A DNA stretch of 64,000 bases from Acanthochromis polyacanthus (taxonomy: Eukaryota; Chordata; Actinopteri; Pomacentridae), in NCBI RefSeq assembly GCF_021347895.1, contig NC_067126.1, positions 32,934,482 to 32,998,481 on the forward strand, written 5' to 3'. Below the pieces are notes generated by a model. The model had not been told where the DNA came from, ran no database searches, and saw only the letters and a program-made list of their open reading frames with translations. Below, in pieces: positions 50,669 to 60,430 of the stretch; within the stretch, counting starts at the first letter, position 1; the number at the start of each line of letters is the position of its first letter. Both the position numbers and the translations under genes were made by a program.

Positions 50669-51511
50669 AACTGAAGCATTGCAAGGAGTCAGCAGCTACA
50701 CTTTATCTTATCACCTAATTTTCGCAGGACAGGAGCTAATCTGCAGAGCTGACCACTCATTATCTCTGCTTGGTTAACACAGTCAGAGACCTCTACTGGA
50801 CACACACACACACAGCAGATCTCACCACAGCTGTCTGGGAGACACTGTTCACGTTCAGTATTGATGCCGGCTGATGGGATATTATCACCACAGCATGAAT
50901 ATATATGTATATATTCAAAATCAGAGTTTGAAACTGATAGTGTGCTCAGGCTTTGTAAATGTGTGTCCCAGCAGGCCTTAGTGGTGCAGACTGTGGGGAT
51001 GCAGGAGGCTGCTCCAGTTATTGATCACTGTTAATTCCGTTCAAAATTGCATGAGGTTAACTTCAAGTAAGTGCAACTTCATGAGTGACAGGTGGTTGAG
51101 GTGCCATAACCGATTTATTTGATGGGTGTCATGTGCTGGTGACCCTCTGCAGCATTAAAAACCTACAGTAATGTAAGTAATGACTTTGCATTATAAATGA
51201 GTTGCAAAAAGGATGGATTTGGGGATTTTAACTTTTCCGCCAAGATCTTTAATGCTGATGCATTTGTGCCACACAGGTTAGTAGATATCCCCCTGATCAT
51301 GTTTTTAATGCTCAGTATTTGACAGGTCGTGATCCTGCTGACACTCAGTCCGAAGCTTACCTGGGATCTCCTGATGAGGAACTTGTGTGAAGCTGAAGCC
51401 TCTCGCGACGCAAGCCTCTCTCACCTCGCTGCAATTCCGAGCCTTAAAATCAGCTCTGGCCGCCACAGACAGCACGGAAAAAGTGCAAAGGATGGTCTCT
51501 AGTCTGAGCAT
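17109..51511 (-). CDS. gpc6: glypican-6, 5' half of a spliced gene (exons 1-4)
   Basis: Coding sequence is the complement of 51511-51361, 32581-32423, 22735-22344 and 17274-17109. Glypicans are GPI-anchored cell-surface heparan sulfate proteoglycans that modulate Wnt, Hedgehog, FGF and BMP signalling. The joined frame gives 289 complete residues plus one base of the next codon. Residues 1-20 look like a signal peptide; the rest is cysteine-rich domain with Cys at 27, 57, 63, 64, 186, 241, 251, 254, 263, 267 and 274. That is 11 of the 14 conserved family cysteines; the other three belong to later exons. Glypican-6 rather than glypican-4 is chosen from [10 protein letters not shown] at the end of exon 3 and CLANQADLD in exon 4, as I recall the two paralogues. 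Human glypican-6 has about 555 residues, so about half is here. Introns are 18.8, 9.7 and 5.1 kb; intron 4 exceeds 17 kb. Exons 5 onward, with the heparan-sulfate attachment sites and GPI signal, are outside the window or were missed. The a/b teleost paralogue is undecided. Confidence 0.93.
17275..22343 (-). other. gpc6: gpc6 intron 3
   Basis: 5,069-bp intron with donor GTAAAA (exon 3 side) and acceptor ttgcag (exon 4 side). It contains only short chance frames and a run of ten A near 19660. No transposon was recognised, so it is the least invaded intron of the window. Confidence 0.8.
22344..22735 (-). CDS. gpc6: gpc6 exon 3
   Basis: 392 bp, phase 1 in and phase 0 out, residues 104 (split codon) to 234. 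The acceptor is preceded by a strong pyrimidine tract (tttctttctttcttccag); the donor is AAG|GTAAAAG, a little weak at +5/+6. It encodes the long helical core: FFLELLEN...MFVRTYG, then [20 protein letters not shown], the [20 protein letters not shown] stretch with Cys186, and [20 protein letters not shown]. It is the most conserved part of the gene in the window and alone identifies the family. Confidence 0.96.
26781..27243. repeat. degenerate minisatellite, about 21-bp period
   Basis: About 460 bp made of variants of CAGTCTAAAACC and CATTCTAAACTAG joined in tandem. The half-unit is 10-11 bp and the more regular unit about 21 bp, giving roughly 20-22 copies. The two strands differ sharply: the plus strand is rich in A and C with very few G. 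No frame is open across it. Confidence 0.85.
30430..30605 (-). repeat. common teleost interspersed repeat, minus-strand copy
   Basis: Read on the minus strand it contains GGTCGCCAGTCAAT, CACTCACACCAGGTCTTTGG, ATTGTGGGATGAAGCTGGAG, GAGAAAACCCACGCAAG and GGAGAACATGCAAGCTC. These are the same words as the repeat split at 56376-57425. The family is abundant in fish genomes; I do not name it. Confidence 0.65.
32423..32581 (-). CDS. gpc6: gpc6 exon 2
   Basis: 159 bp, phase 1 to phase 1, 53 residues (51-103). It is bounded by acceptor tgttttgcag and donor GACG|GTAAGTC. It encodes GEHLRICPQ...[10 protein letters not shown], with Cys57 and the Cys63-Cys64 pair of the glypican cysteine-rich domain, and ends VSRHKRFD. 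The length of 53 codons equals human glypican-6 exon 2 as I recall it. The reading frame is open throughout and no damage is seen. Confidence 0.93.
32920..33420 (-). mobile_element. LINE reverse-transcriptase relic
   Basis: On the minus strand a frame near 33010-32925 reads [20 protein letters not shown] followed by INRL. This resembles the LLDLSAAFDTVDH...L..RL block around the first catalytic Asp of L2/Rex1-type non-LTR reverse transcriptases. Preceding broken frames fit the upstream 'P..K.........RPIS' region. Stops and shifts are frequent and only this block is readable, so the call is tentative. Confidence 0.4.
35820..36901. mobile_element. hAT-type element with 8-bp target duplication (contains a nested insertion)
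   Basis: It starts TAGGGATGGGAATTTC and ends GTGACGAGTCACGCACATCCCTA in part, so the outer eight bases TAGGGATG/CATCCCTA are inverted copies. It is flanked by identical 8-bp ATTTTAAA at 35812-35819 and 36902-36909. The 8-bp duplication and terminus fit hAT. Inside, TTAACCCTTTAAGCGCC at 35903-35919 looks like a single piggyBac-type end. A frame from 36052 runs to an acidic [16 protein letters not shown] end and is interrupted by the nested element at 36274; taken from after the insertion it stays open for about another 15 codons. Confidence 0.7.
36274..36827. mobile_element. 554-bp nested element with 10-bp termini and 9-bp target duplication
   Basis: Termini are TAGCCTAGCC and GGCTAGGCTA, perfect inverted copies. 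The 9-bp GTTCAGTCG stands on both sides (36265-36273 and 36828-36836), so it inserted into the hAT-type element. The last ~55 bp (from CCCTGGCAGAGAATTAAATT to the right terminus) is also present internally at about 36575-36625, nearly identical, including an internal copy of the terminal motif. No transposase frame was seen. A 9-bp duplication suggests a Mutator-like or related superfamily, but that is not settled. Confidence 0.65.
36910..38255 (-). mobile_element. decayed Tc1-like element with transposase remnant
   Basis: On the minus strand, near 37490-37430, the frame reads [14 protein letters not shown], the glycine-rich block of Tc1 transposases. The D.D.P block and WP.Q..DL.PIENLW block can be followed around 37330-37190, and helix-turn-helix text lies around 37980-37800. 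Inverted text near the two sides (tgttttcaagtcgaagtgaaaac against tgtcatcactttatatcac) suggests internal terminal repeats. Several stops and shifts make it dead. The left end may continue beyond the hAT-type insertion, because the hAT target duplication borders it directly. Confidence 0.75.
38591..38615 (+). repeat. A25 homopolymer
   Basis: A run of 25 A follows atttc. It could be a retroposon tail or a slippage tract; no retroposon body was recognised to its left. Confidence 0.9.
39081..39110. repeat. perfect 12-bp hairpin, 6-nt loop
   Basis: TTGATAGCATCA, loop AAAGAC, then TGATGCTATCAA: arms pair at all 12 positions. It is too short for a microRNA precursor on its own, and the flanks do not extend the stem. 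It may be the core of a miniature element. Confidence 0.7.
50204..50594. repeat. tandem duplication, about 208-bp period, two copies
   Basis: 50204-50388 and 50412-50594 align along their whole length, roughly 75-80% by eye. Shared blocks include agtagtttgtatgcatgtgg, cagttcaactaaa or gagttcaactaaa, and ctctgtgag(a/g)tgtttaaga. The copies lie in intron 1 about 0.8-1.2 kb downstream of gpc6 exon 1. No frame is shared. Confidence 0.8.
50638..50668 (+). repeat. (GCT)10 trinucleotide repeat
   Basis: Ten uninterrupted GCT units plus G. On the gpc6 transcript strand this is an AGC/CAG repeat in intron 1, about 0.7 kb after exon 1. It follows the tandem duplication directly and is likely polymorphic. 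Confidence 0.95.
51361..51511 (-). CDS. gpc6: gpc6 exon 1 (coding part): signal peptide and start of mature protein
   Basis: ATG at 51511-51509 opens a 151-bp coding part ending CCA G, directly followed by donor GTAAGC (phase 1). An in-frame TGA lies six bases upstream of the ATG and position -3 is A, so this start is well supported. Residues 1-20 ([11 protein letters not shown]...AARA) form a short hydrophobic signal, with likely cleavage before D21. The mature start [14 protein letters not shown] matches the glypican N-terminus, and GFSF...VPHQEIPG matches the family exon-1 end. Oddities: Cys34 sits where human glypican-6 has Tyr, giving an extra cysteine, and N26-C27-S28 forms a possible N-glycosylation sequon around the first conserved cysteine. 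The 5'UTR and transcription start cannot be fixed from sequence. Confidence 0.9.
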
Positions 51512-52025
51512 TGTTCACTTCTGTAAAGATCCTTATTGTATCTCTGCAGTATCCCTGCTTGCTGGCACCAAACAGAGAAAAAAAGGAAAAGAAAGAGAGG
51601 AAAAACTCCCCCTGCAGCAGATCCGCAGGTATTTAATGACTGCTGGTTTAATGGTTGCAAGTCAACTATTAATGTCAAGCCGAATGGGGTTTATATCGCA
51701 GCCGAGAGCAGTGGAAAGTCCCCCCGGCGGCGCACAGAAGAGGGCTGCTGCGCGTATGGAGGTGCCACATGAATCCACCAGGCAGCGCGTCTCGCCGGCG
51801 TGCGTTGACTCAACTTCGCTCAGCACACGAAACCCACAGTGGCCGTGTTGGAATGGGAATGCTGTATGCTGTGTGGAAGGGGAAGCGCTCCGCGTTTCAG
51901 ATCAGATGCACCGGCAGGGGCGAAGCGGGAAACAAAATATGGAGTGGAATCCAAGCAGCCTCATCCGTTCCAGCAGAAGGGGGGCTGCAGGTCGGGCACC
52001 TCCCCCGGAGATGTGGCGCAAATAA
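51512..52025 (-). promoter_or_regulatory. gpc6: CpG-rich 5'UTR/promoter region of gpc6
   Basis: Directly upstream of the gpc6 ATG the sequence becomes GC-rich, with dense CpG at about 51700-52020 (by eye close to 30 CpG dinucleotides in about 330 bases), unlike the AT-rich flanks. This is the usual look of a vertebrate developmental-gene promoter. No convincing TATA box was found; a TTAAATA on the minus strand near 51630 is weak. The CpG block also keeps several antisense frames open, which I regard as shadows. The transcription start is not placed. Confidence 0.55.
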
Positions 52026-55000
52026 AAAAAATAAAAAAAATAGATGCATAAGAGGGGGAGTCAGATGCTATAGGATGTGATAAAAATGTCACTAATCACT
52101 AATTGCAGCATACAGAACATATTACTTTGCAATAAATCTCTAAACCCTTACAGGAATATTTGGAAAGACTAGTGACTGATTTAAATATTAAAAAAAGAAG
52201 GAAATGGAAATGTGTCACACAGCCTATAAGAGATTTTTTTTTTTCTGAATTCTAAAATGTGCTCTGTTCCACTTTGATTTTATATGTCTATATTTGGAAC
52301 TAACCCATAATTTATTGGTAAAAATCCACATGCTGACACATTTCCACCTCATTCATCTGACACAAAAGTAAAATAGCAGTAGTGCTGCATCAAGCTGTTT
52401 AATTCGGGGATGTAAAGGATGTGATGAAGACCAGAAGGCAAGCTTTCACAGCTTTATTGATTTTGGAACAGCTTGATCCCTGGGTAGATCAACAGTGGAT
52501 TAACATGGCTGCCATCACTGTGCAAAAGGATTCCTATTGGTATGGGTTACTACATTTTCAAAGTACTTTACAGGGACATTGTTGCAGGGGGTAACATGGC
52601 GCTGGAAGATTTTGGGTCAGATATCCAAATCTAGGTTTAGTGGCTGTAGCTGTGCATGTTTTCTTTGTCTGCGTTCCCCTTTCATGTGCTCATATTGCAT
52701 TATCTTCCTAAAAGAAATATTAATTTGTAATCATAGTTGGGTGTTCAGTTGTGCTTCCCTCAGAGGTCACATTAAAATCCCAGGATCTAAACATTTCAAA
52801 CAGAGAGCTACAATTTGAGAAAACACATCTCGCCAAGCTGTACTGTTTACTCCAAGTGTGTCAGATGATTGCAGCATGTCTTGTACATGATGTGCTTGCA
52901 AACAGTGGTCAGCCTCTCAGCCATCCTGCTGTTCTTTTCAGGAATTTTTCCGCTCTTTCTTTTATACTAAGACTTTTTGACCTGATCGTGCCACTTTTAA
53001 TTAATGTATCCGACTTTGAAACCCAAGGGATGGTTTCATCCAAATGAAATTTTTCAATGCAATGAAAAATTAATTTCATGGGAAATTCTCAGCTAAGATA
53101 GCTGTCAGGTTTCCTAACTAGAATGTACAAACCTTGCACTGAAAGGTGCTTTCTCTCCTGCAACTTACTCCATTTTTTATTTTTATGTATTTCTTTTTCT
53201 GGGGATCCCAGACATTCCCAGACAAGCCAGTGATGTACTATAGTCCCCCCGGTGTGTTCTGTGTATATCGGGGTCTTATTCCAGCTGATCATTCTGAGCA
53301 CCGCTCTGAAAAAAGATGTACAAAAATATATAAATAAGACACAGTGCAGTTAAAAGACAGGCAGATTGAAGATGCACTAAAATCTGAGTTTTATTATCTT
53401 GGCAAACCCACAGACATTACTTGTCAAAACAGTAAACACGGAAGGCACCAAGGTGGCGAAAATATGACTTTGGCATGCTGTCACACTAGCAGTACTGAGA
53501 GCAGCAAACAGAACTTAATAGAAGAAAAATACTCAGAGCTGTGAAACTGTCAGTACTTAAAATGAAAACATTATTAGGTGAAGGCACCCTAAGAAGCAGC
53601 CACTCAAGTCTGTGCAACCAAAGAGAAATAGCACATATAACGACACAAACTTAGCGATTAAATAGTTCAAACATTCTTTCAGAGCTCCATTCTGGCAAGT
53701 AACCTTTACACTTGGCACCAATAAGAGCGAGTCCCTCAGACAGTAACTTTGCAAGCGACAGCTGCCTGAGCAGCACCTTGGAGAGCGCCAAATTCCTACC
53801 ATGTACCTGGACCGTATCAGCTGGTTTCTTTTAATGGGGAAAAGCAATCACACAGCCTTATAACAGAACTTCCAACTATATCACAGAGAGTGACCGACCA
53901 CCTGCACAGACTCCCTCTTTGGCAGCTTATATCTGAAGTCTTGTTCTTTTGGTCATCGGCCAAAGTTTTTAGGTGGAGCTCAAAAACAAAATAAACAAGT
54001 AAATGAAGCAGGTTTGTGGCTGTTTCAATCTGGTCTAGCCTGCATTATGCAGCTGAGACTCCTAACTGGTAAATGTTCAGTGTGAGTCAGCTAATGAGCA
54101 GTTTTTCCAGTTAATATGGATAATAAAGGTGAGCTTGGTATAAGCATTGATGACTGGGCAGGATAATGATATGTTGTACTGATACTTTGTTAATGTGAGT
54201 TAGTGTTTTGGATTTTAGCACACAGACATTTTTGTTTTATTTTAGGTGTTGTAAAGGCTCTCTGTGTTCCATCTGTTTCCATTTTTACCTCAACATGTAC
54301 CAACCAAAAGCAGCTATAATTCATATAGCTTACTTATGTGTGTATTAGTGGTGTGTAGATTGGTGAACTGCCTCATAATTTGCTTGTTATTCTATAGCTG
54401 TTAATCCGTTTAATCTCATTTCTGTGTCTGTGCAGTCAGTTAGATGAGAAGAGCCATATAAATCATGATCAAGAATTTGGTCAGCTAAGGTAAGACTGGA
54501 ACAAAACAGCACCGACTGTAATAAGAGTGGAGAAACAGACAAGTGATTTTTCCTCAGAGGGCCTCAGAGGGATTTATGTTTTCAGATGGAAAATGAAAAT
54601 TGATATGGAGAATGTGGATAAACTGTCAAACTCAGGTGAAATAATTTCTGACTGACCTGATCAGCATCGTAATGAGTTTAGATTTCTTCTCCACACCTAT
54701 ACAAAGTCTGCTATCGCTCCTTATACATATGGGGGTGAAAAAAACAACTCCAGGTGTATTCTAGGTCAAAACCAAGGTGTCAGAAATGGAGATGTGGAGA
54801 TCACAGAGCTGACGTCGTTACCTAATGACACCAGCAGGATGATGTCATCTGCACAAAACAAACTGAGTGTTGTTTGATGCTGTGTGTCCACAAATGTCAC
54901 AAGCTGGATAGAGGATCAACACAGCTTGTATGGATTTGATATCAAATATGCGGCAAGCACAGGACATGTTTGATTTAATCTGAAAAATATGAATGCAGAT

Positions 55001-56375
55001 ATCCCCAGCGTATAGGACTAAATGGCTCATAGCAACTACCACAACATATATTCGAGTTCTGTGTGTCTTTAAAAAAAAAAACTTCAATACTTTAGGAAAG
55101 ACTGAAAATATCGCAAGTGATCCCTAAGCAGTTTTTGCTGGATGAAAACACTGCATTGTGCCCCTTCAAACAAAACAAATCTTTAACAAGTTAACTGCTG
55201 CAACCCCAACATTCCTTATTTGAAGGATTTCGGGTCATATATGAATGTCATGGAACAAATGTCACCAGATGAGACAGAAAACGGGCAAGTAGTCCCATGC
55301 CAAGAATGTAAACAGGAGTTATTAAAGGCATGCGCGTGCTACAAATCTTCCTGCGAGGACAGTCTCATCATTACATGTTTGAGCATGTCAGATCTGTTTA
55401 CCAGCCCCCTTCTGCTATATGATTCAGTTCGCCATCACAGCAGCTGATAGCTCAGCTTCCTCACTACAGAAGGTCTAATAATATGGTCTCAGAGCCAATC
55501 AAAGAAAAATACCAAGTAGATAAATGACAAACTGCCCGCAGTGCTCTTGTAACATGCAGACTTTTGACAGTTTTAATGTTGTTTTTTATGAGTCAGGCTT
55601 TACAATCCCGCCCACCTCGGTGTCGCACTTGTGGCCGGTGTGGTTGTGATGGTTGCTGATTGTCCAATGTGATTATAGGGTTGGTCAGCTATCAATAAAT
55701 ATGAAAAGGTGCAGATATAGTAGCTGTATATTCACTGTTTAATCAGTGTAGTGTAGGTTCCAGCTAATAAACCAGGAAAATTATACCTTTTGGTCATTTT
55801 ACATTAGCCTCGTAAACAATTATGAACGACATCCAAGGCCAAGTCAACATCAACGCATTCACATGGGTTAGATGCATGATTGTTCCCTTGGTAATAATGG
55901 GAGACATGCTGTGGATGGTTGACAACCTCCCATTACATTTCAAATGCTCCCACAGCAGCATATCCTGTGGCTGTTATTTTGCAAATATTTAAATAAATTA
56001 CTTTTATCAGCTATTTTTTCAACCAAAAAACAACACAGAGATGGTTTCCCTGAGAAATATATGCAGTTGGGGGAGCTGAGCTGGAACAGAAAGTTTGCCT
56101 GCAGTCTATTCAGGGTGGGACAAAAACATCAGTATCATATTTTTTTATTTTTATTTTTGGGTGACATGGTTTGTTGCAATAGGTGATACAAGCACTGTGA
56201 CATATTCTGTTGTGATATTGAAGCAGAGGTGTTCTTTTCTTCTCTGTTGATATTCAAACCAGTTTATCACTGTATCACAAAGACATTTAAATCAACAAAT
56301 TGCTTGAAACATGTTTTGAATTGATGTATCACACCGGCATCCATTCATTCTGTCATTTCATTTTGGATATTAAAA
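52026..56375. other. region upstream of gpc6, no gene recognised
   Basis: AT-rich, with short chance frames of up to 98 codons. A poly-T run lies near 52240. No transposase or exon was recognised. Confidence 0.45.
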
Positions 56376-57425
56376 ACATCCATCCTTTATCTATACATCT
56401 CTTAATCCTCATCAGGGCCGTGAGGGTGCTGGAGTCTATCCCAGCTGACTTAAAGGCATTAGAGGAGATTTAATTTCCTACGACTTTGAACGTAGCATGC
56501 GCATGCGCACATACAACCGCTCCCTCACCCCCTCTAACCTCCCCCCTCTTAACATTTACGAAGAAACGCCCCCCTCCAGAAACGTGCGTAGGACTCGTGA
56601 AGTTGCCTACAGCCGCAGTATAATACAATAATACATTTTACCTGTCCAGAAGGAATTTAGCTACCAAAGCATCTGTCTTTAGGTCCATTTGTTGCTTGAG
56701 CTGACGCCATCGCCCAAATGACTCGCCAGTAATCACTTTTGTTTTTGCATTCTGGTGATCCAGTTGTCTTTTATTTTCTCTGACCTCAAAAAATGCCTTT
56801 CTTTTACGGCTGGGTCCCCCTGGATCTTTATCTGCCATTATGTAAAAAAAGATGAGCAAAACAAGTCGCCAGCTAACTACGAAGCTATACCAAAGCAACA
56901 CATACACAAAGCATGTAAGTCCAAGGCGTACGTAATCTACGCAACTAGGCCTGATTTTTGATTGACAGGAAAGGGAGCAAACCAAACGCCTCAGTCCGAG
57001 CGCGTTGATTGGCTGATGTTTTTCAGGTCCTGCCATGTCCACAGTTATTTATTTATTTATTTTTATTCTTTTAGAAACCATACATACAAGTCCACTAAAG
57101 GTCAGTATATTCATTTCATGTGAATCAGACAAATTAAACAACAAAAACATCCTTCATAATGCCTTTAAGGTGAAGGCAGGGGTCACTAGTCTATCACAAG
57201 GCTGCACAGAGAGACAAACAATCACACTCACATTCACACGTACGGACAATTTACAGTTACAAATTAACCTCAGCATGTTGTTAGACTGTGGGAGGAAGCT
57301 GGAATACCCAGAGAAAACCCACGCATGCACAGGGAGAACATGCAAACTCCATGTAGAAAGATCCCAGGCCCAGGTCGGGACATGAACTGAAGATTTTTTA
57401 TCTCCATCGAGCCACTGTGCAGCCC
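56376..57425 (+). repeat. common teleost interspersed repeat, split by a TTAA-type insertion
   Basis: Left part 56376-56453 reads catccatcctttatctatac ... ggagtctatcccagctgac. Right part 57165-57425 resumes with ggggtcactagtctatcaca, cattcacacgtacggacaat, gactgtgggaggaagctgga, gagaaaacccacgcatgcac and gggagaacatgcaaactcc. Together they form one copy of the same family as 30430-30605, interrupted at a TTAA site by the element at 56454-57164. Confidence 0.7.
56454..57164 (-). mobile_element. 711-bp TTAA-flanked DNA transposon with a transposase-type N-terminal exon
   Basis: Termini AGGCATTA and TAATGCCT are inverted copies, flanked by TTAA at 56450-56453 and 57165-57168. The insertion splits an older repeat, which fixes the boundaries. 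On the minus strand a frame ending at 56638 contains MADKDPGGPSRKRKAFFEVR and then ITGESFGRWRQLKQQ and LKTDALVAKFLLDR. I recall this N-terminal block from predicted fish transposon proteins. Translation probably starts at this internal Met (about 56837), since the upstream part of the frame is of different character. AGG...CCT termini with TTAA would suit Kolobok or a piggyBac relative. No catalytic domain is present, so it is a deletion derivative. Confidence 0.65.
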
Positions 57426-59186
57426 ATATTGAAAACATATTAAGAAAAATTGTCTAAGGATGCTTCTAGTTAGGTTTCTGGCATTATTCTTATAAAATGC
57501 TCCCCCTGCTTCTGCCAGTCATCATACCAGACCACCATCGTCCACAGTCTATTCTGAACTCAACAAAAAAACTGCCTTTTCATCCAATATACCCTGACCT
57601 TAGAATAATTTGCAAGATAAACCTCTTTTGGAAATGCTACCATCATATCAGGCACTCAAACAGCGCATTCAAAATAAATGTCACACACAATTGTTTAAAA
57701 TAGACAGTTTCTTTCATGCCAGGTTTCTTTGGAGATGAACACATAATGTGTCTCAGGGGACACTCTGGTAACCTACAGACAATTCTTTAGTAATAAAACA
57801 AATGCAGAGAGAAGACAGAGCTAAGCAATAACAACTATGGCCATAAACAAACCATATGCATTAATAATTCTGTGTATTACAATGAACTTCACACACGTCC
57901 TAAACACCTCCTCTGGAGTGCAACAAGCTGGAAACCTGAAATGAAAACGCTTTTTTAAAAATAAAAATCAATTTGTTTATTTCCACTCTGAAGTGAAAAA
58001 ATACTCACCAACTTTCTTCAAAGCGAGAGGCTCTGAAGAGTCAGATCTCAACCACCTTCTTTCAACTATTTTCCTCAGTGAACTTCTCAACCTGCCAAAC
58101 CACGGCACTGCTCACTGGGAGACCCTTAACTTTTATAAACAAGGGAATAAGTACATATGAAACAGTTCTGGTGTTTGTTTTTTTGTATTTTTCCCCCCTA
58201 TTGGCCTCTTAAAAATGCATGCGGGCTATCTGATGTCTGTTTCTTAGTTGTATTTTTTAGCACTTACAATCCAAAATGCTTCCTGCAATAAACAGCCTGT
58301 ATCACTTTATGTCTGCAGAAACTGTGTCTCGATTCAAATTTCTCAGCGATGTGAATACAGAGTCTTGCATAAGTTTTCCGGAGCTGTGGGGAGGCATAAC
58401 AACTCCTGCTGCACCAAACAGATGCTCAGAGGACAGGGACTTTTAATCCACTCTCAGTTAAACAAGCTGCTGTGTTTCAGCAGAGCGGGGAGGCAGGGGA
58501 CCCACTGAGACAAGAATAAACAAATACCGGCTTCTCCAATGCCAAATTAGCAATCAAAATAATTAGACCGTTCTTATCTAGTCACTAAAACCCTTGAGTG
58601 CATCCCTCCCCCAATTCTGCACCGGAAGTGAGCTCCACTCTAGGTGAGATTAGCTCAGTTTTTTATCAAATCACTTGTAGAGCTCTTTCTAAATTGCTTT
58701 TGCACCTCCACCTGAGTCCACTTCAGTCTCGACATTCTGACTGACACATAAGGCGTATGGTTACTGAGCTATTAGTGAGGCTCCGAAGTAATAAGATGAA
58801 TTTTTCAAGTGGAATACACAACTCAAATCAATCTCTTTAACTCACTTTCTACTGTTATTCTACCACACCCGAAAGTCTAAAACACAAAAATTCACAAAAT
58901 CATGTGTGTAACTACACACTTCTTGAAGTGCTAAGTGAATTGCTGTTGTTGTTGTTATTTGGGGAGTAAGACAGAAAAAGCAACAGAAACGTGAAATAAC
59001 GTGTAAAGTGATAATAGCAGGTGGGGGGGGGGGGGGGGGGACTAAGATGTGAGAGCAGCTGAAGTGTCAGGGCAGTGTGAATTTAGTTTGAAGTTATCAA
59101 AACCCTTCAAATGTCCCAGAAGATTCAATACGATGCTAATAATCTTAATAGTCCTCTTGTAAACTCCTCTAGTTTCTACTTACATA
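57426..59186. other. region upstream of gpc6, no gene recognised
   Basis: AT-rich, without recognised exon. It contains the G18 homopolymer at 59023-59040. Confidence 0.4.
59023..59040 (+). repeat. G18 homopolymer
   Basis: Eighteen consecutive G after aggt. Long G runs are rare in this AT-rich region, prone to quadruplex formation and to sequencing or assembly error in length. Confidence 0.9.
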
Positions 59187-59188
59187 TA

Positions 59189-60354
59189 CACTCACTGACC
59201 ACTTTATTAAGTAGACCTTGCTAGTAAAAGGTTGGACCTCTTTTTGCCTTCAGAACTGCCATAATTCTTCATGACATTCTTTCAGTAATGTCTTGGAAAC
59301 ATTTCTCAGTGATTTTGGTCCATATTGACATGATAGCATTACGCAGTTGCTGCAGATTTGTTGCCTGCTCATCCATGATGCCAATCTCCCGTTCCAGTTT
59401 CACCACATCCCAAAGGTTCTACTGAATTGAGATCTGGTGACTGTGGAGGTCATTGGAGTACAGTGAACTCATTGTCATGTTCAAGAAACCGTTTTGAGAT
59501 GATTTGAGCTTTGTGACATGCTGCATTATCCTGCTGGAAGTAGCATCAGAAGATGGGTACACTTTGGTCATAAAGGGATGGACATGGTTAGTGACAATAC
59601 TCAGGTAGGATGTGATGTTTAAACGCTGCTCAGTTGGTACTAAGAGGCCCGAAGTGTGTCAAGAAAATATCTCCCACACCATTACACCACCAGCAGCAGC
59701 CTGTACTGTTGATATAAGGCAGGATGGATCCATGCTTTCATGTTGTTTACACCAAATTCTGACCATCTAAATGTCTCATCAGACAACTCAACGTTTTTCC
59801 GATTTTCTATTGTCAAATATTGGTAAGCCCGTGCAAACTGTAGCCTGAGTTTTCTGTTCTTAGCTGACAGTAGTGGTACCTGATGTGGTCTTCTGCTGCG
59901 TTAGCCAATCTTCTTTAAAGTTGGACATGTTGTGCATTCAGAGATAGCATTCTGCATTCCTTGGTTGTTACCAGTGGTTATTTGAGGTACTGTTGCCTTT
60001 CCATCATCTCCAACCAGTCTTCCCATTCTCCTCAGACCCCTCACATCAACAAGGCATTGTTGAGTCAACTGGATATTTTCTCTTTTTTGGACCATTCTCT
60101 GTAAACCCTAGAGATGGTTGTGTGTGAAAATCCTATAATACTCAGACCAGCCAGTTTGGCACCAACAACCATGCCACGTTCAAAGTCACTAAAATCCCCT
60201 TTCGTCCCCATTCTCATGCTTGGTTTCTACTTGAGCAAGTTGTCTTGACTACATCTGCATACCTAAATGCATTGAGTTGCAGCCATGTGATTGGCTGATT
60301 AGTTATCTGTGTTAACACAATTGGACAGGTGTACCTAATAAAGTGGCCGGAGTG
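59189..60354 (-). mobile_element. nearly full-length, inactive Tc1-like element with TA target duplication
   Basis: The left end CACTCACTGACCACTTTATT and the right end (complement CACTCCGGCCACTTTATTAG) are inverted repeats of about 27 bp with a one-base gap. TA stands at 59187-59188 and 60355-60356. The transposase lies on the minus strand. 60095-59901 gives VQKRENIQLTQQCL and GLRRMGRLV (helix-turn-helix region). About 59700 gives GGVMVWEIFS followed by an in-frame TGA, where functional relatives have the GGG.MVWG.FS block. Further stops and deletions follow. The length of 1,166 bp is normal for the superfamily. Confidence 0.85.
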
Positions 60355-60430
60355 TATTCATGTCTTATCACTCTGAACTTTTAGTTCTAACTGAAATAAG
60401 GTGTCTTAATGGACGACTATGCAGATTTTT

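Larger units (their letters stand above)
32582..51360 (-). other. gpc6: gpc6 intron 1
   Basis: 18,779-bp intron with donor GTAAGC and acceptor ttgcag. It carries the LINE relic (32920-33420), the nested transposon block (35812-38255), a hairpin (39081-39110), a tandem duplication (50204-50594) and a GCT repeat (50638-50668). Between about 39,200 and 50,200 I saw only AT-rich sequence and chance frames, including an open stretch of 148 codons at 44724-44278 on the minus strand with no recognisable domain. Confidence 0.8.

Noticed and set aside
51387..52025. 212-codon open frame on the plus strand
   Set aside because: It overlaps gpc6 exon 1 in antisense and the CpG-rich promoter block, has no recognisable domain, and low stop density there is explained by GC content.
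55220..55447. 75-codon frame with CQECKQELLKACACYKSSC, zinc-finger-like
   Set aside because: The cysteine spacing fits no known finger, and it is isolated in AT-rich DNA.
57035..57438. Frames of 94-116 codons across the right half of the split repeat
   Set aside because: They lie in the interspersed repeat on both strands; no coding signal.
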